Source: Verrucomicrobiota bacterium (GTDB lineage Bacteria; Verrucomicrobiota; Verrucomicrobiia; Methylacidiphilales; JBCCWR01). From it: a stretch of 64,000 nucleotides of DNA. Location of the stretch: the NCBI GenBank assembly GCA_039192515.1, contig JBCCXA010000021.1, forward strand, positions 1 through 64,000, given 5' to 3'. The notes below the pieces were generated by a model. That model saw only the letters and a program-made list of their open reading frames with translations, ran no database searches and was not told the DNA's origin. Below, in pieces: positions 48,551 to 57,844 of this stretch (its first letter is position 1; the number at the start of each line of letters is the position of its first letter). Position numbers and translations under genes: made by a program.

Positions 48551-50184
48551 GCAGCGCAGACCATCCAGAAACTAAAATACACCAAAAGAAAGGCCTCCCT
48601 TTATTCTGGATAGTGCCTGTCCTCGCTATTGGTGTAACAGCTTATTTAATCTATCAAACCATCTCTGAAAGAGGCCCCGAGATCGAGATTATCTTTAAAA
48701 GTGCTAAGGGGCTTGTTGAAGGCAAAACAGCACTGAAGTATGACGGAGTGAAAGTAGGGCTTGTCGACTCTGTAAAGCTCTCTCCTAATCTACAAACTGT
48801 CATCGTGAAAGCTCATCTATATCCGTCAGCTAGCGAGTTAGCTCGCTCTGGTAGCCAGTTTTGGATTGTTTACCCACAAATTGGCTTGGAAGGTGTAACA
48901 GGGCTCGATACACTCATCGCAGGAAATCACATCAATATACAAGCGGGGAAGGGACCTCTCACTTCTTCCTTCAGAGGACTAGAAGGCCCACCTCCTAGAG
49001 ATCCTAATTCTCCCGATCTTTATGTCACCATTTATTCCCGCGAAATGCCCTCATTGCGAGCAGGTGCCCCAGTCCTTTTTAGAAAGCACCCGATCGGTAC
49101 AGTCGAAGAACTAGATTTTGACACAGAAACTCACATGTCTCAAATTGATGTTCGCATAGACGCAGAATACAAAAAATTAATCCATAAAAATTCTATTTTT
49201 ATCGACTACAGCGGTATCAATATCAATGTCGGCGTCGACGGTATTGAGGTTAAATCTGACTCGCTTATTTCAGTAGCATATGGCGGCATAATAGCTGTCA
49301 CTCCTGACCAAGAGACTAATCCAGCTCCACTGGCAGAAAACGATGACCAATTCAGATTTTTTAGGTCTGATGATGAAGCTTTGCGGAAATCAGCAAAAAT
49401 TGCCAATACCTCTAAAGGTGATCACGACTATGTGATTGAGCTAAATCTTGAAGATGGCATTGGCATCACTCCTGAGAAGACAGAATTGCGTTATAAAGGC
49501 GTCTCCGTAGGCACGGTCAGCAGTATTGAATTTTCTGAGGATGGGGAAGAAATGATTGCCCAAGTAACCCTAGAAAGAAAACTTAAACACCTGGCAAAAG
49601 ATGGAACCCAATTTATCTTGGTTTATCCAGAAATTCAAATTGAAGGCCTATCTCGCTTAAGTATTAACACTCAGATTTTAAAAGGCGCCTACATCAAAAT
49701 CGAAGAGGGCGAAGGGACAGGTGAACTGAAAGATCGTTTTGATCTAATTTCTTATCCAAGAGAAATGTACCAACCCATGGAAGGACTAAGGGTTACCCTG
49801 CTAGCTAATCAAGTGGGCAAGCTAGCCAAAGCCTCTCCAGTCTATTACCGGGGCTTTCAGGTTGGACAGATAGAAGGTTTTGCACTTGCTTCTGATGGCA
49901 CTTCAGTAGAAATCGAAGCAGTTATTGAGCAACGTTATGCAGCTTTAGTCAGACAAAATTCCCGCTTCTGGAATGTGAGCGGAATCGATAGTCAACTTAG
50001 CCTCATGGGAGGACTCCAAGTTAAAACACAATCCTTTACAGGTGTTTTTGAGGGTGCGGTTTCTTTTGTGACCCCTGAAAATAAAAACATGGGTGCAGAG
50101 GCAGAGGATGGCGCAAGATATACCCTTTATGAAGAACCAGGCAAAAACTGGTCCTCCTGGAAGCCTACCATCCCTTTGAACTGA
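48547..50184 (+). CDS. PqiB/YebT-like MCE-domain protein, four MCE units
   Basis: A 545-aa protein with one N-terminal membrane helix (LFWIVPVLAIGVTAYLIY) and four MCE/MlaD-like units at about 40-135, 155-250, 290-400 and 415-510, each with the strand pattern around the RKHPIG / RYKGVSVG / YRGFQVG turns. E. coli PqiB has three MCE units and a long C-terminal coiled coil; here there are four units and the protein ends soon after the last. MCE proteins form tubes for lipid transport across the periplasm. It is translated with the PqiA-like gene. Confidence 0.85.
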   Translation: MSSADHPETKIHQKKGLPLFWIVPVLAIGVTAYLIYQTISERGPEIEIIFKSAKGLVEGKTALKYDGVKVGLVDSVKLSPNLQTVIVKAHLYPSASELARSGSQFWIVYPQIGLEGVTGLDTLIAGNHINIQAGKGPLTSSFRGLEGPPPRDPNSPDLYVTIYSREMPSLRAGAPVLFRKHPIGTVEELDFDTETHMSQIDVRIDAEYKKLIHKNSIFIDYSGININVGVDGIEVKSDSLISVAYGGIIAVTPDQETNPAPLAENDDQFRFFRSDDEALRKSAKIANTSKGDHDYVIELNLEDGIGITPEKTELRYKGVSVGTVSSIEFSEDGEEMIAQVTLERKLKHLAKDGTQFILVYPEIQIEGLSRLSINTQILKGAYIKIEEGEGTGELKDRFDLISYPREMYQPMEGLRVTLLANQVGKLAKASPVYYRGFQVGQIEGFALASDGTSVEIEAVIEQRYAALVRQNSRFWNVSGIDSQLSLMGGLQVKTQSFTGVFEGAVSFVTPENKNMGAEAEDGARYTLYEEPGKNWSSWKPTIPLN

Positions 50185-50258
50185 TTTACCTGGAGAAATT
50201 TAAGAGCTCTATTGCAATTGACATAAAGGCCTTACAACATACTTTCAACCAGAAATTG

Positions 50259-50975
50259 ATGATGAAAAGAATTCCCTACTTATCTAGAAGCATTATTGGT
50301 TGTATCACTATTCTTGGCATGGTTGGTTGCGCTTCAGTTAGCACCGATTTAACTAGACACAATTCTGCATTCGCGCCATCAACTAAGCCTCAAACAATCT
50401 ACATCACTGACTTTAGCACCATTGGAGAATTCAACGTTGATCGCCAAGGCCAGGAACTCGCTGAGTTCAAAAGGGATACACAGAAAATGATGACTACAGC
50501 TTTGGTGGAGCGGTTTCGTAAACACCTTGGTCCAAGCTATGCGGTTTTCGCAGCTGATCAAGCACCTGCTGGAAATCATATCCTAGTCACGGGTTCCTTT
50601 GCTCTGGTTAATCAAGGAAGTCGAGCGCTCAGAGCAGGTATCGGCTTTGGCGCTGGAGGAACTAAAATGGAAACGGCCGTATATGTCTACAACTTGTCTA
50701 ACTCATCTACCTCTCAACTGCCATTCCTGACTTTTAGAACTACCGGTGGAAGCGGAGCTATGCCAGGTGCTGTATCAGGTGCAGCCACAGCTAGTGCAAT
50801 CCGTGCTGCTGTTTCAGCAATTAGCGGATCTGCCAAAGGGCTAACTGAAGATACCTTAAGAACTTCACGTATGATTACTGCAGAAATCTCAGATTTTTAT
50901 TTCCAGAAGGGCTGGATAGCTGAAGAAGATAGGCTTAATCCAAAACAAACCGGGCAACCTCTCAATATTCAATAA
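50259..50975 (+). CDS. Lipoprotein, DUF4410-like
   Basis: A protein of about 238 aa with a lipoprotein signal (IIGCITILGMVGC) and a mature domain with YITDFSTIGEFNVDR, HILVTGSFALVNQGSRALR and GAGGTKMETAVYVY, as in DUF4410 proteins. Downstream of the PqiA-MCE pair it may play the part of PqiC, an outer-membrane lipoprotein, though it is not of the same family. The start is ATG 50259 or 50262; the open frame starts with TTG at 50256. Confidence 0.7.
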   Translation: MMKRIPYLSRSIIGCITILGMVGCASVSTDLTRHNSAFAPSTKPQTIYITDFSTIGEFNVDRQGQELAEFKRDTQKMMTTALVERFRKHLGPSYAVFAADQAPAGNHILVTGSFALVNQGSRALRAGIGFGAGGTKMETAVYVYNLSNSSTSQLPFLTFRTTGGSGAMPGAVSGAATASAIRAAVSAISGSAKGLTEDTLRTSRMITAEISDFYFQKGWIAEEDRLNPKQTGQPLNIQ

Positions 50976-51014
50976 AGGATTGATTTCGCCATAGTTATTA
51001 TTAGGTTCAGCACT

Positions 51015-51176
51015 ATGAAAACATTATGGAGTCTCTTGGCAATAACCAGCCTTGTCCTAGCTAGCTGCTCTACTACTCCTTACGAAGAGCGCCGCGAACG
51101 GGATGGTTGGTCTCCAAATTCCGTAAATCTTGAGGAAAATCGGATGGAACCAATAAAGTATAAAGCAACCTTCTAG
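51015..51176 (+). CDS. Small lipoprotein, 53 aa
   Basis: From ATG 51015 a clear lipoprotein signal (SLLAITSLVLASC, lipobox LASC) is followed by a short, charged mature peptide of about 36 residues ending KYKATF. It is too short for family recognition. It follows the DUF4410-like lipoprotein by 39 bases in the same direction, and an inverted repeat lies just after it. Confidence 0.55.
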   Translation: MKTLWSLLAITSLVLASCSTTPYEERRERDGWSPNSVNLEENRMEPIKYKATF

Positions 51177-51193
51177 GTATCTATCCTTTGGTG

Positions 51194-51222
51194 CTCGGAG
51201 TCATGATTCAGATAACTCCGAG
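51194..51222. terminator. Inverted repeat after the small lipoprotein gene
   Basis: CTCGGAGT at 51194-51201 and ACTCCGAG at 51215-51222 form a perfect 8-bp stem with a 13-base loop. It comes 18 bases after the stop of the small lipoprotein. There is no T-tract, so it is a weak terminator call. The remaining gap to 51492 has a separate palindrome (51233-51246) and no gene. Confidence 0.4.
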
Positions 51223-51232
51223 TATAATCTAG

Positions 51233-51246
51233 TCCAATTAATTGGA
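51233..51246. promoter_or_regulatory. Perfect 14-bp palindrome, possible operator
   Basis: TCCAATTAATTGGA is its own reverse complement. It stands in a gene-free stretch and is 270 bases from the end of the EF-hand gene on the other strand, so it controls no obvious start. It may be a protein-binding site or chance. Confidence 0.2.
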
Positions 51247-51492
51247 TTAAACCGAATTAGGTCATAGAAATTGAAACCGCTGCATCATAGCTTGATCTGC
51301 AAGAAAGAGAGATTCCACGAAAATATATCCAATAGCCAAGCGAGGACGAAACTATCAAGCTTGAGAGCGTCAATCAGGATAATCTAGAGACATGAGTCTC
51401 AATAGGTCATACCTTTAGATGACTCTATGGCTCTTGAGGACAAGATTTTGCGCAGATCTTTTAAGTCTCCATGGCATTATTCGAATTGAACG

Positions 51493-51993
51493 TTACTCTT
51501 GAGACTCTTGCTTATTCTTTCTGTACTCTTCTATTTGCTTTTTAAATTCTTCTCTACGGGCACCTTTCTCTTCCTCACTTAACTCCCCATCTCCGTCTTT
51601 ATCCCACTTGGCCAACATATCGAGTTTAAGATTTTCCTTCTCAGATTCATCTAATTCACCGTCATTATTTTCATCATACTGCTCAAGCATTCTTTGACGC
51701 ATCTTCCCGTGCATGGGACCCTTACCTTTACGGCCTTTACCTGCTATACTCTGTTGTTTACGAAATTCCTTAGCATTCGCCTTTTCCTTCTCATCTAATT
51801 GCCGGTCTCCATTTTCATCAAACCTCTCGAGCATTTTCTCACGTATTTTCTCCCTATGATCCCCTCCACCCGGACCTTTTGCATTTACTTCCACTGCTGT
51901 AGCGCAGGGTAAAATAAGTAAAACCGAAAGGTATGTTAAATTTTTACAAAATGTGCGATTCACTTGATTTTTGAATAGAGTTACTTTTCTCAT
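51493..51993 (-). CDS. Exported EF-hand calcium-binding protein
   Basis: A 166-aa protein with a signal peptide (LSVLLILPCATAV) and three EF-hand loops: DENGDRQLDEKE, DENNDGELDESE and DKDGDGELSEEE. The rest is Lys/Glu-rich helix. It binds calcium outside the cytoplasm, possibly as an envelope or matrix protein. It is separated from the flagellin-like gene by 43 bases in the same direction. Confidence 0.78.
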   Translation of the reverse strand: MRKVTLFKNQVNRTFCKNLTYLSVLLILPCATAVEVNAKGPGGGDHREKIREKMLERFDENGDRQLDEKEKANAKEFRKQQSIAGKGRKGKGPMHGKMRQRMLEQYDENNDGELDESEKENLKLDMLAKWDKDGDGELSEEEKGARREEFKKQIEEYRKNKQESQE

Positions 51994-52036
51994 AATAAAA
52001 GATAGAACCCTCCCGGTCGGACAAAGTTGCTAAAAA

Positions 52037-52894
52037 TTATATGGGTGTCCCAAACTTTGGTTCGGATAGCAAATCAATCACTGACAGCCTGTTAATATTC
52101 GTCTGCGCAGATAGGCTAGCCCCTGAAAGAACATCAGCATTTATCGTTGATGAACCAGAACTCGGAGTCCCTAAATCCGCATAATTTTGGCTAGTTGAAC
52201 CCACCACAGATCTTTGTGAGAGAGTGTTTGTGATATAGAAATTAAATTTAGATAGCTGACTATCTACGAAGGCAATTCTTTTATTCACCTCTGTTTCTGC
52301 AGTAGTAATTGATGAGGTGGCTGCCGCTGCTTGAGTGCTATCAGAAACCGATGTGCTGGTAAGCCCTAATGTATCGGAAGACAGGCTCTGTAGCCTAAAC
52401 TCCTGAGTGAAGCCATTTTCATTGATGACTGTATCGATCGTTTTGTTCTGGAATATTTTAGTTCCCTTAAAAGCAGCATCCCGCAAAGTCTCATCTAAAG
52501 ATTTTCTCAGATCAGAGAATGAATTCGAAAGCACCGCTCTCTCATCTGCTGATAAAATAGTGGATTCAGCTTGCTGAGATAGCTGCTTAAGACTGCTTAA
52601 TGTGTCCTTAATAGATTTTAGTTGTTCACTGTTTGCTTGGCCTAGACCAATAGCAAAAAGGCTGGAGAGACTGGCTCCTTGTGTCGCACGAGATACGTTT
52701 CCAAGTCGAGCACTAATCAGGACCCCGTCTTCTTGAGATGTGGTTGAGGAAACGTTCTGGGAGAAGGAGTCAGTCCCTACAAAATTCGCTGGAGTACGCG
52801 ATTGTAAATCTTTTGCAATGCTTCTCTGTGAGGATGACAACGCAAAAGATGCAGATGGTGAAAATGTAGAACCACCTATTCCAGTAATCGCCAT
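52037..52894 (-). CDS. Flagellin-like domain protein without flagellar neighbours
   Basis: A 285-aa Ser/Thr-rich protein. Residues about 65-150 resemble the conserved N-terminal flagellin/hook-associated helix: SLKQLSQQAESTILSADERA, then SFSDLRKSLDETLRDAAFKG and TKIF. The C-terminal half is low in aromatics, with AETEVNKRIAFVDSQLSKFN. No signal peptide is seen, as expected for a type III export substrate. No other flagellar gene lies in the window. The resemblance is to the family pattern and not a close match. Confidence 0.6.
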   Translation of the reverse strand: MAITGIGGSTFSPSASFALSSSQRSIAKDLQSRTPANFVGTDSFSQNVSSTTSQEDGVLISARLGNVSRATQGASLSSLFAIGLGQANSEQLKSIKDTLSSLKQLSQQAESTILSADERAVLSNSFSDLRKSLDETLRDAAFKGTKIFQNKTIDTVINENGFTQEFRLQSLSSDTLGLTSTSVSDSTQAAAATSSITTAETEVNKRIAFVDSQLSKFNFYITNTLSQRSVVGSTSQNYADLGTPSSGSSTINADVLSGASLSAQTNINRLSVIDLLSEPKFGTPI

Positions 52895-53026
52895 TTAAAA
52901 CTCCGTTAATTTCTTAGCGGAGCACAAACCGTAACCAATAATTACAATATAGCTGACGGAATTTAGAAAAGATAGGGTCTAATTTTAAAAAATAAGAAAA
53001 GATAGCTAGTTAATCCCTGAAGTTAC

Positions 53027-53566
53027 CTACATCATTCCAAGTTTCATTTTACCAACCTCGCTAATCATCCCTTGGTCCCAGGCTGGTTCCCATACAAGCT
53101 CAACCTCAGCTTCAGTCACTTCATCGAGTTGCATGACACGATTTTGAGCATCCGCTTGAATTGTGGGCCCCATCCCACAGCCGGGTGCTGTTAAAGTCAT
53201 TTGCACCTCTACTCTCTTTTTCCCATCTTCTGCCTCTTTAAGATCCATCTGATAGACCAGGCCCAAATCCACAATATTTACGGGAATTTCTGGGTCATAA
53301 ACCATCCTCAATTGCTCCCAAACCCGATCCTCTAAGCTTTTGCCTTCTTCAGCTGCAATTTTATGGTCTTTATTAGCGACTTCTTGGCCTATGGCATCGG
53401 CATCCTCAGCATTTACTCTAGCCATGCCAAAAGCTCCTACTACCGTATAGGATCCTCCAAGTGACTGCGTGATCATCACCTCAGTATTTTCTGGAATAGC
53501 AAACTTCTCACCACTCGGTATACGAACGGCACTGATTTCTCTTGAGACTTTTATTTCGTCAGACAC
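53027..53566 (-). CDS. sufT: Fe-S cluster assembly protein SufT
   Basis: A 179-aa protein of the SufT/MIP18 (DUF59) family. The N-terminal part carries the SufT-specific extension (IPENTEVMITQSLGGSYTV), the rest the DUF59 core with DPEIPVNIVDLGLVYQ and MTLTAPGCGMG containing the conserved cysteine. SufT helps mature Fe-S proteins. The GTG start shares a base with the upstream stop (TAGTG), so it is translated with the IscU-like gene. Confidence 0.9.
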   Translation of the reverse strand: MSDEIKVSREISAVRIPSGEKFAIPENTEVMITQSLGGSYTVVGAFGMARVNAEDADAIGQEVANKDHKIAAEEGKSLEDRVWEQLRMVYDPEIPVNIVDLGLVYQMDLKEAEDGKKRVEVQMTLTAPGCGMGPTIQADAQNRVMQLDEVTEAEVELVWEPAWDQGMISEVGKMKLGMM

Positions 53567-54087
53567 TATAAATCCTTTGTTTTGCGGTCTTTAAATACAA
53601 TTTTTGCTTTTTGTCCTGAAGCTGATAAAGCCTGCATATTATCTACTAGGGTGCCTTTTTGATCGGGAATATCCATGCTCTTCATAGAAACTTTTTCCTC
53701 CTTTGAGAAATTATCGAGCGCTTGCTTCATGGCCTCTTCCACTAAGCTTGCGCAATGTATTTTCATAGGTGGAAGCGGCCCTAGAGGAGCGGAGAGCTCT
53801 TCCCCCTTCATGCTTCTTGCCTCCTCTACCGTCTTACCTTGCAAGAGCTCTGTAGCAACACTCGCTACCGCTATAGCTGTTTCACAGCCAAAGGACTGGA
53901 ATGTAGCCTGATCTATAACTTTATTTCCCGATTCATTGTCCCTGAATTTCATCCACATGCGTAGCATATCTCCACACCCGGGACTGCCCGCTGTCCCTAC
54001 GCTATCTGCGTCCTTTAGCTCCCCCATGTTTTGCGTTTTTACTGGTCCATCCATAGGTGAACTAGATTTTTCAGACTCTCGACTCAT
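53566..54087 (-). CDS. IscU/SufU-like Fe-S scaffold
   Basis: A 173-aa scaffold of the IscU/NifU N-terminal family. Cluster ligands are in GSPGCGDML, QSFGCETAIA and PPMKIHCASL (three cysteines), with the Asp of CGD in place. An N-terminal extension of about 30 residues and a C-terminal extension of about 45 are unusual. It overlaps the rhodanese-like gene by ATGA. It assembles clusters from a sulfur donor not encoded here. Confidence 0.85.
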   Translation of the reverse strand: MSRESEKSSSPMDGPVKTQNMGELKDADSVGTAGSPGCGDMLRMWMKFRDNESGNKVIDQATFQSFGCETAIAVASVATELLQGKTVEEARSMKGEELSAPLGPLPPMKIHCASLVEEAMKQALDNFSKEEKVSMKSMDIPDQKGTLVDNMQALSASGQKAKIVFKDRKTKDL

Positions 54088-54638
54088 TTTTGCAGCTCGT
54101 AACGGGCCATTTCTAAATCAACTTCTTCGGCCCAACCATCAATTCCACCCCTCATGCATTTAACACTTTTAACTCCATGACCAATCAAATACGAAGCAAC
54201 ATCTAAGGCATGCTTTCCTTGGTGATCTATGAGTATAATCTCTCCATCATCCTCTGTAAAATTCATAAGTTTTTGCATCAGCTCTTGATCCATAAACTTG
54301 GATCCCTCAATTTTAACAGCTTCATACTCTTCTCGCGAGCGCACATCTATAAGATGGATTTTAGATGGACTTTCGACCACTAATTGGTGAATTTTCTGGG
54401 GCTCTAAGAGGAGAAGCTCTTCTTGCTCATGCCCTTGCTCAATTGTTTCAATCACATGGCTAACATCCAGATTCTCGTTTCTCTCACATAAATGTGCTAG
54501 AGTCTCGTAATCTTTGAACGCACAACTAGCACACCCTCCGATATGAAAGTGTCTAAATAGTGCACGCCTAGCGCCCGGGAAGGCATTCAGCACCTCTTCC
54601 ATAGTGCTATCACCGGAGATGAGCGCCTGAGCAGACAT
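54084..54638 (-). CDS. DUF1858-like and rhodanese-like fusion, catalytic Cys missing
   Basis: A 184-aa protein from ATG 54638 (GGAG 8 bases upstream; GTG 54647 is the coupled alternative). Residues about 10-70 resemble a DUF1858/redox-type small domain with GGCASC. Residues about 90-180 are a rhodanese fold (LIDVRSREEYEAV, GGIDGWAEE), but where active rhodaneses have a C-x-x-G loop this reads IDHQGKH, so sulfur cannot be carried there. The GGCASC pair may replace it. It stands in the operon where sufS is often found. Confidence 0.72.
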   Translation of the reverse strand: MSAQALISGDSTMEEVLNAFPGARRALFRHFHIGGCASCAFKDYETLAHLCERNENLDVSHVIETIEQGHEQEELLLLEPQKIHQLVVESPSKIHLIDVRSREEYEAVKIEGSKFMDQELMQKLMNFTEDDGEIILIDHQGKHALDVASYLIGHGVKSVKCMRGGIDGWAEEVDLEMARYELQK

Positions 54639-54643
54639 GCTGG

Positions 54644-56038
54644 TCACTCCAATCCTTGAAGTTTGCGCAGATCGACCGTTTCTTCTGCTGCGGAAGAAAC
54701 TTTAGCAGATACAAGATCTTCTTTTACATCCTCAATGGCTTTGGTCTTAACAAATTTCTTGGCTATTGTTTGGCGAATCCAATCCTCAACCTGGTCCAAT
54801 TCTAAACGGGTTGTGACCTCATCCAAGAAACCCTGAACGATAAGCTCTTTTGCTTTTTTTTCATCGATACCACGCGCTAGCATATAAAACAGTTCTTCTT
54901 CATCTACCTGCCCCGTCGTAGATCCATGACTGCATTTTACGTCATCATTAAGTATCTCCAAGCCGGGCATGGAGTCGGCCTCCGCCTGAGGATTTAGAAG
55001 AAGATTGCGATTAGTCTGATAGGCATCTGTGTGAGCTGCTTCTTCCTGCACCATGATAAGTCCAGAGAAAATGCATCGTGACTTGTTCGAGAGCGCATTT
55101 TTATAAAGCAGATCACTCCAGGTATGCGGAGCACAATGGTTTTGCAAAGTTCTCTGATCGAACTCTTGTTTATCATGCGATGCGGTAACCGCCAACATCT
55201 CACTCCTAGCGCCACTGCCCATCAAACGGCTTTGGTTCTCGATCCTAGAAAATTTACCGCCTACATTAATATAAAGGCTCCTTGCAGCAGAATCCTTGGC
55301 GCACTCAGTGGCATTGATTTGAAAAGACTGAACTTTTTCACTCCAATTTTGATTAGCCACATACTTGACCTGCGCCCCTTCTCCCACATAGAGGTCGCTC
55401 AATGAACAAGCCAACCCTGGGTCATCTCCTAAAGACTGGTAAAAATCAACAAGGGTAACTTTGCTCATAGACTCAGCAACAATCAATGTATGAGGAAAAA
55501 CAGATGCGTTCTCACCTGATAACCAGTGGAATGCTAAAAACGGCAACTCAACTTCAACTCCTTTAGGAACATAGAGAAAACTACCCGCTTGGCAGTAAGC
55601 ATCGTGTAAGCTGGCAAACTTTTCTGATCCAAGGTCGATCGGCTGAGACATAAAATACTTCTCAACAAGATCACCATATTCCGTAACCGCCTCTGACAAG
55701 GAAGTCCAAATAACCCCTTGTTCTTTGAAGGAAGATGTAATACTGGAGAAATCTTGAAGCTTATCATTGGCAAAAACCAGCTGGCCCGCGGATTCGATAC
55801 CCAATCGACTCTTATCAATAACTTTAGAAATACTATCTTCGGTGGCCTCAAAGCGCTGGAATGCATCTAATCGAAGTGACCGAACTGAAGCAAAACGCCA
55901 GTCGATATCTTTTGCACTAGGCATGGGAAGATCTTGGAATTTTTCCCATGCTGCCTTACGACGTTCTGCCCACCAACTGCTAGGCACTGGCTCCTCACTA
56001 GGAAGCTCTCCATCCAAAATTGGAACTGACTCTGTCAT
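54644..56038 (-). CDS. sufD: Fe-S cluster assembly protein SufD
   Basis: A protein of about 464 aa of the SufB/SufD family with the beta-helix core (SFLYVPKGVEVELPFLAFH, LIVAESMSKVTLVDFY, DDVKCSHGSTTGQVDEEELFYMLARGI). The end GSTTGQVDEEE with HG is the SufD signature. It pairs with SufB and SufC. ATG 56038 is my start; the frame extends to TTG 56050. It overlaps the rhodanese-like gene. Confidence 0.92.
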   Translation of the reverse strand: MTESVPILDGELPSEEPVPSSWWAERRKAAWEKFQDLPMPSAKDIDWRFASVRSLRLDAFQRFEATEDSISKVIDKSRLGIESAGQLVFANDKLQDFSSITSSFKEQGVIWTSLSEAVTEYGDLVEKYFMSQPIDLGSEKFASLHDAYCQAGSFLYVPKGVEVELPFLAFHWLSGENASVFPHTLIVAESMSKVTLVDFYQSLGDDPGLACSLSDLYVGEGAQVKYVANQNWSEKVQSFQINATECAKDSAARSLYINVGGKFSRIENQSRLMGSGARSEMLAVTASHDKQEFDQRTLQNHCAPHTWSDLLYKNALSNKSRCIFSGLIMVQEEAAHTDAYQTNRNLLLNPQAEADSMPGLEILNDDVKCSHGSTTGQVDEEELFYMLARGIDEKKAKELIVQGFLDEVTTRLELDQVEDWIRQTIAKKFVKTKAIEDVKEDLVSAKVSSAAEETVDLRKLQGLE

Positions 56039-56124
56039 TATCGTGTTCAAATTGATACCTTGTAGATTATTAAATTTTTACACCGAAGCTATAAATACTT
56101 GAATTGTCGAGATAAAATAAAATT

Positions 56125-56358
56125 CTAAGAGCCATCATCGCCAATAGCCTCTACTGGACACCCTTCCATTGCTTCATCACATTGAGATTTCTCTTCTTCA
56201 CTTTCAGGCTGTTTGAAGACAAAGGAATGTCCACCATCATCGTCGCGAGTAAAGTTTTCAGGTGCAGTTTCGCGGCATAGATCACAGTCTATACACTGGT
56301 TATCCACATAGTAAATTCCTTTGACATTCTGGTCATACTTATCTTCTTCACTAGCCAT
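56125..56358 (-). CDS. Single-cluster [4Fe-4S] ferredoxin
   Basis: A 77-aa ferredoxin with YYVDNQCIDCDLCRETAPEN and, after a 35-residue spacer, CDEAMEGCPVEAIGDD, giving C-x2-C-x2-C and a C-P end for one [4Fe-4S] cluster. It lies between sufB and sufD and may supply electrons for cluster assembly. Confidence 0.88.
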   Translation of the reverse strand: MASEEDKYDQNVKGIYYVDNQCIDCDLCRETAPENFTRDDDGGHSFVFKQPESEEEKSQCDEAMEGCPVEAIGDDGS

Positions 56359-56401
56359 TTATTACTCCTTTATCATTCTTCTGATCTTTACTGGTAGGAT
56401 G

Positions 56402-57808
56402 TTAGCCGACCGAGCCTTCCATTTCCAGATCTATTAACCTTTTGAGCTCAACGCTATATTCCATAGGAAATTGATTCACCAAATCGTTTACAAAGCCGTT
56501 CACACTCAGGCTCATGGCTTGGGCTTCTGTAAGTCCACGTTGCTGCATGTAAAAGATTTGCTCCGCACTTACCTTACTCACACTCGCCTCATGCTGCACG
56601 CTATTTCCCTGGCCCCGAACTGAGATAGCAGGGTAAGTATCGGTCCGGGATTTTTGGTTAATGAGCAGTGCATCACACTCCGTGTTATTTTTGCACTTCT
56701 TGAGATGCTTCGGGATATGAACTAAACCTCTGTAAGAGGAACGTCCCTCACCTATGCTAATACTCTTAGCCACAATGTTGCTAGAGGTTTCATCCGCTGC
56801 GTGAATCATTTTTGCACCTGTATCCTGGTGTTGCCCATCATTAGCCAAAGCAATACTGACTACTTCACCTCTGGCTTTGCGACCTTTCAAAATAACCCCA
56901 GGATACTTCATGGTAAGGCGAGAACCAATGTTACAATCGATCCATTTGATCTCTGCTTCCTCCATCGCAATGCCTCTCTTAGTAACCAAGTTGAAAACAT
57001 TAGGGGCCCAGTTCTGTACAGTAATATATTGAAGCTTTGCTCCCTTCAATGCCACAAGCTCCACTACAGCACTATGGAGAGTAGCCGTATCAAACTTGGG
57101 AGCTGTACAGCCCTCCATATAAGTAACTTCCGAACCCTCATCAGCAATGATCAAGGTACGCTCAAATTGGCCAAAGTTCTGCGCATTGATTCTGAAATAG
57201 GCTTGAAGCGGATGCTTTACCTTAACTCCAGGTGGCACATAGATAAAACTACCCCCGCTAAAGACTGCACTGTTTAGAGCTGCGTATTTATTATCACCTG
57301 TAGGGATAACTTTCCCGAACCAACGGCGGAAGATATCTGCGTGTTTATGAAGACCTTCGGTGCTTCCTACAAAGATAACACCTTGTTCAGAAACTGCCGC
57401 TTTAATATTAGAGTAAGCTGCCTCACTATCGAACTGTGCTTCAACTCCAGCTAAAAACTTGCGTTCTTTTTCCGGTATGCCGAGACGTTCGAAGGTTCTC
57501 TTCACATCATCAGGAACTTCTTCCCATGTTCTTTTAGGCGCTTGCCCTTTAGACAAATAGTAACGAATTTTATCATACTCAATGTTCTCTAAATCTTTAG
57601 TGGCCCAATGCGTTGGAGTAGGTCTCTTTTCAAAAGTCTTGAGAGCTTTCAAACGAAATTCTCTTAACCAATCAGGGTCTTTTTTAACATCGCATATATA
57701 GTTGATGGTTGCCTCGCTAAGTCCTACACCTGCGTCAAATTCGTAATCTTCCTCGTATTTGAAGTTCCCGTGGTCCGCCTCAAACTGCAAATCTGGTTTT
57801 TCGCTCAT
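56402..57808 (-). CDS. sufB: Fe-S cluster assembly protein SufB
   Basis: A 468-aa SufB with the typical long N-terminal helix region, [36 protein letters not shown] (conserved Cys), [18 protein letters not shown] and [15 protein letters not shown]. SufB is the scaffold core of the SufBCD complex. It follows sufC by 36 bases. Confidence 0.95.
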   Translation of the reverse strand: MSEKPDLQFEADHGNFKYEEDYEFDAGVGLSEATINYICDVKKDPDWLREFRLKALKTFEKRPTPTHWATKDLENIEYDKIRYYLSKGQAPKRTWEEVPDDVKRTFERLGIPEKERKFLAGVEAQFDSEAAYSNIKAAVSEQGVIFVGSTEGLHKHADIFRRWFGKVIPTGDNKYAALNSAVFSGGSFIYVPPGVKVKHPLQAYFRINAQNFGQFERTLIIADEGSEVTYMEGCTAPKFDTATLHSAVVELVALKGAKLQYITVQNWAPNVFNLVTKRGIAMEEAEIKWIDCNIGSRLTMKYPGVILKGRKARGEVVSIALANDGQHQDTGAKMIHAADETSSNIVAKSISIGEGRSSYRGLVHIPKHLKKCKNNTECDALLINQKSRTDTYPAISVRGQGNSVQHEASVSKVSAEQIFYMQQRGLTEAQAMSLSVNGFVNDLVNQFPMEYSVELKRLIDLEMEGSVG

Positions 57809-57844
57809 ATTGTAAATACTCTTATTAGAATTTCATTTTTATGC

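Noticed and set aside
56801..57277. 158-aa + strand frame inside sufB
   Set aside because: Antisense shadow; sufB in this stretch keeps all family motifs.
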